From positions 1 through 16,759 of the forward strand of contig CANHHI010000016.1 of the NCBI GenBank assembly GCA_947460225.1: 16,759 nt of DNA. The letters are read 5' to 3'. This document shows, piece by piece, positions 14,939 through 16,759 of this stretch. The notes under the pieces were generated by a model, which worked only from the letters and a program-made list of their open reading frames with translations, was not told where the DNA came from and did no database searches. The stretch comes from Flavobacteriales bacterium. GTDB lineage: Bacteria; Bacteroidota; Bacteroidia; Flavobacteriales_D; CANHHI01. A program made the position numbers and the translations under genes. The stretch's first letter is position 1, and the number at the start of each line of letters is the position of its first letter.

Positions 14939-15610
14939 ATGCGTATTCATAAAGAAGGTAAACAGATTTTGCTGATTACAGCCATTGCCGTACTACTTGG
15001 CAATATTGTTTCTTATTTTGCTCTATACTCCTTGTCTTGGGGCAAATATTTATTTTGGTTTCTGCTCTTTGAGAGCGTGCTGCTTTTTTTAATTATTTTG
15101 CAGTTTTTTAGAGACCCCAAGCGCACAACACCGCACAATGATTACCACGTGATTGCGCCAGCAGACGGAAAGGTTGTGGTGGTAGAAGAAGTAGAAGCAC
15201 ACGAACATTTGCAAGGCAAACACATTCAAGTGTCTATTTTTATGTCGCCTTTTAATGTGCATTGCAATAGGTTTCCTGTTGGTGGCGAAGTAACTTATAC
15301 GCAATACCATGCGGGCAAGTTTTTGGTAGCATGGCACCCAAAATCCTCTACGGAGAACGAAAGAAATACCGTAGCGGTGAAAAATAAAATAGGCAAAGAG
15401 GTTTTGTTTACCCAAATAGCTGGTGCTTTGGCTAGGCGCATTGTGTGCTACGCAAAAAAAGGCGATGTGGCTGTTCAAGGGGAACAATATGGGTTTATTA
15501 AATTTGGCTCAAGGGTAGATGTTATTTTGCCATTAGATACCGAAGTGCAAGTAAAAATAGGCGATACCGTGCGTGGTGGAGAAACCGTTATTGCGCTTTG
15601 GAAAAAATAA
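14939..15610 (+). CDS. psd: Phosphatidylserine decarboxylase, short (archaeal-type) form
   Basis: Converts phosphatidylserine to phosphatidylethanolamine at the membrane. The 223-residue length fits the short PSD-A class common in Bacteroidota. Two hydrophobic helices (about 9-30 and 38-57) anchor the N-terminus. Conserved pieces follow: FFRDPKR, VIAPADGKVV, IFMSPFNVHCNR (His108) and the C-terminal GFIKFGSRVDVILP. The proenzyme is expected to cut itself between Gly190 and Ser191, with Ser191 becoming the pyruvoyl group. The alpha chain would then be only about 33 residues. It follows cdsA in the same direction but has its own promoter. I see no strong terminator between its stop and the tRNA promoter 11 bases later. 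Confidence 0.95.
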   Translation: MRIHKEGKQILLITAIAVLLGNIVSYFALYSLSWGKYLFWFLLFESVLLFLIILQFFRDPKRTTPHNDYHVIAPADGKVVVVEEVEAHEHLQGKHIQVSIFMSPFNVHCNRFPVGGEVTYTQYHAGKFLVAWHPKSSTENERNTVAVKNKIGKEVLFTQIAGALARRIVCYAKKGDVAVQGEQYGFIKFGSRVDVILPLDTEVQVKIGDTVRGGETVIALWKK

Positions 15611-15621
15611 TTGCAAAAAAA

Positions 15622-15653
15622 TTGTTATTGTAAGAAAAATAATGTTAAATTTG
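15622..15653 (+). promoter_or_regulatory. Predicted promoter of the tRNA-Cys gene
   Basis: TTG (15622-15624), 21 bases, then TAAATTTG (15646-15653): a full match to the Bacteroidota consensus, ending 13 bases before the mature tRNA 5' end. The position suggests a very short 5' leader for RNase P to remove. Confidence 0.7.
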
Positions 15654-15666
15654 CATAACAATTCAG

Positions 15667-15737
15667 GGTCGAATGTCCGAGTGGCTAGGTAGAGCTCTGC
15701 AAAAGCTCCTACAGCGGTTCGAATCCGCTTTCGACCT
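15667..15737 (+). tRNA. tRNA-Cys (anticodon GCA)
   Basis: A full cloverleaf of 71 bases. The acceptor stem is GGTCGAA (15667-15673) with TTCGACC (15730-15736) and discriminator T at 15737, the base expected for Cys identity. The anticodon stem is GAGCT with AGCTC around the loop CTGCAAA, anticodon GCA at 15699-15701. The variable loop has four bases. The T arm is AGCGG, TTCGAAT, CCGCT. The D stem is weak (first pair mismatched), as in many tRNA-Cys. The 3' CCA is not encoded: the genome reads CAA after the discriminator, so the tail must be added by nucleotidyltransferase. Confidence 0.95.
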
Positions 15738-15741
15738 CAAC

Positions 15742-15769
15742 AAAAAGACCACTATATGTGGTCTTTTTT
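15742..15769 (+). terminator. Rho-independent terminator after tRNA-Cys
   Basis: A perfect 11-base-pair stem (AAAAAGACCAC at 15742-15752, GTGGTCTTTTT at 15758-15768) with a 5-base loop TATAT, ending in a T run. The A-rich left arm makes it potentially bidirectional. It starts 4 bases after the tRNA and ends 6 bases before the photolyase ATG. Confidence 0.85.
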
Positions 15770-15775
15770 ATTTGT

Positions 15776-16759
15776 ATGAATGCACAAGAAAAAATCAACA
15801 TCGTATGGCTTAGGCGAGACTTGCGCCTAGACGACAACCACGCCCTATCCAAAGCCCTTGAAGAAACGGGCAAAGTGCTTTTGGTTTTTATTTTTGACCC
15901 TGAAATTTTAGCAAAATTGCCCCGCCATGACAAACGCATTTCTTTGATATACGAGCGTTTAGAAACGCTTAAAAGCCAATTGTGCGCCATGGGTGGAGAT
16001 TTATGCGTATTGCATGCGCCCATTTTAGAGGCTTGGCAAAGTCTGCATGCGCAATACGCTATATCCAAAATCTTCGCCAATCAAGACGATGAACCCTACG
16101 CCTTACACAGAGACCAAGCCGTAGCACAATGGGCGAAAAGTCTGGGCATGGCTTGCCATTTTGTCAAAGACGTGGGGATTTTTGAACGCACAGAAATTCT
16201 AAAAGCAGACGGAACGCCTTACACCGTGTTCACGCCATACAGCAGAGCCTGGAAAGCAAAGTATGTACACGCCCAGCATGCCAAAGCATATCCTTGCGAA
16301 AATCTTGCAGGTAAAATTTTACCAAAAACCGCCAGCGAAATGCCCAGTATGGAATCTTTGGGCTTTGATAAAGTGGATTTTTTAATGCCTTCGGAAAGCT
16401 ATGATTTTAGCCAGTACGAAGCCATGCGCAACACACTCGCTGGGGAAACCACCCGTTGGAGCATAGCCTTGCGCTTTGGGTTTTGGAGCGTGCGAAAAGC
16501 CTTGCGCTTGGGTGGGCACGTGGACGGATTTGTCAATGAAATTATATGGCGGGATTTTTTTCGCATGCTCTTGTTTCATTTTCCGCATGTTGTACATGAA
16601 CCTTTTAAAGAAAAATTTAAACATATTCCTTGGCGAGAAAACCCAGCGGATTTTGAACGTTGGAAAAATGGAGAAACGGGCTATCCCTTGATAGATGCCG
16701 CCATGAACGAATTAAACACCACAGGATTTATGCACAATCGGGCACGCATGGTGGTGGCA
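15776..16759 (+). CDS. phr: Deoxyribodipyrimidine photolyase / cryptochrome family, class I type, 3' end cut
   Basis: Light-driven flavoprotein that reverses UV-made cyclobutane pyrimidine dimers. My translation from ATG 15776 gives 328 open codons to the window edge. The N-terminal alpha/beta antenna domain starts INIVWLRRDLRLDDNHAL, the classic photolyase opening. Later come FTPYSRAWK, the FAD-pocket stretch ETTRWSIALRFG (usually T-S/T-R-L-S in relatives; a Trp replaces Leu here), NEIIWRDFFRML, and WKNGETGYPLIDAAMNEL with FMHNRARMVVA, which line FAD and the DNA lesion. The last 100 or so residues are missing. The start codon sits 6 bases after the tRNA terminator, and no consensus promoter is visible in between. 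Repair of CPDs rather than a cryptochrome role is the likelier reading, not proven. Confidence 0.92.
   Translation, partial: MNAQEKINIVWLRRDLRLDDNHALSKALEETGKVLLVFIFDPEILAKLPRHDKRISLIYERLETLKSQLCAMGGDLCVLHAPILEAWQSLHAQYAISKIFANQDDEPYALHRDQAVAQWAKSLGMACHFVKDVGIFERTEILKADGTPYTVFTPYSRAWKAKYVHAQHAKAYPCENLAGKILPKTASEMPSMESLGFDKVDFLMPSESYDFSQYEAMRNTLAGETTRWSIALRFGFWSVRKALRLGGHVDGFVNEIIWRDFFRMLLFHFPHVVHEPFKEKFKHIPWRENPADFERWKNGETGYPLIDAAMNELNTTGFMHNRARMVVA

Noticed and set aside
15613..15760. tRNA-Cys as an integration site for a mobile element
   Set aside because: No integrase gene and no second copy of the tRNA 3' end was seen; the flanking genes are ordinary.

Overview
The window looks like an ordinary chromosomal housekeeping segment of a member of the Bacteroidota, perhaps Cytophagia-like. 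The evidence is a moderately AT-rich composition, promoters of the Bacteroidota type (TTG, about 20-21 bases, then TAnnTTTG), almost no Shine-Dalgarno sequences, a 30-residue AURKAIP1/COX24 (mS38-like) ribosomal protein gene, a biotin ligase without a DNA-binding domain, and the rsfS-ftsH-cdsA-psd gene order that I recall from this phylum. The class-level placement is inference. I see no insertion sequence, prophage, CRISPR array, rRNA or clear sign of horizontal transfer.

Layout. From 1 to 5514 a minus-strand unit reads maeB (malic enzyme), radA (recombination/repair ATPase), then a class A penicillin-binding protein that runs off the left edge. From 5634 to 9695 a second minus-strand group reads TPR membrane protein, the tiny mS38-like gene, rng (RNase E/G), recX, a 78-residue unknown and a family 2 glycosyltransferase. 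It ends at a clear terminator at 5634-5662. Across a short divergent gap, mutY runs on the plus strand (9780-10805) and meets birA tail to tail. birA diverges from rsfS, which leads rsfS-ftsH-cdsA on the plus strand. psd follows with its own well-formed promoter inside the end of cdsA. A single tRNA-Cys gene with promoter and terminator comes next, and a class I photolyase runs off the right edge.

How the genes work together. cdsA and psd belong to phosphatidylethanolamine synthesis. ftsH is membrane protein quality control. rsfS, the mS38-like protein, rng and tRNA-Cys all concern translation or RNA turnover. radA, recX, mutY and the photolyase are DNA-repair functions spread over four units. 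The PBP and possibly the glycosyltransferase concern the envelope.

I did not find a new defence or mobile system. The points most worth a second look are a cysteine-bearing insertion in the periplasmic PBP, an inverted repeat in front of rng that pairs fully only in the rng-sense RNA, the unknown 78-residue gene nested in the rng-recX operon, and the tRNA terminator that sits almost on the photolyase start codon.
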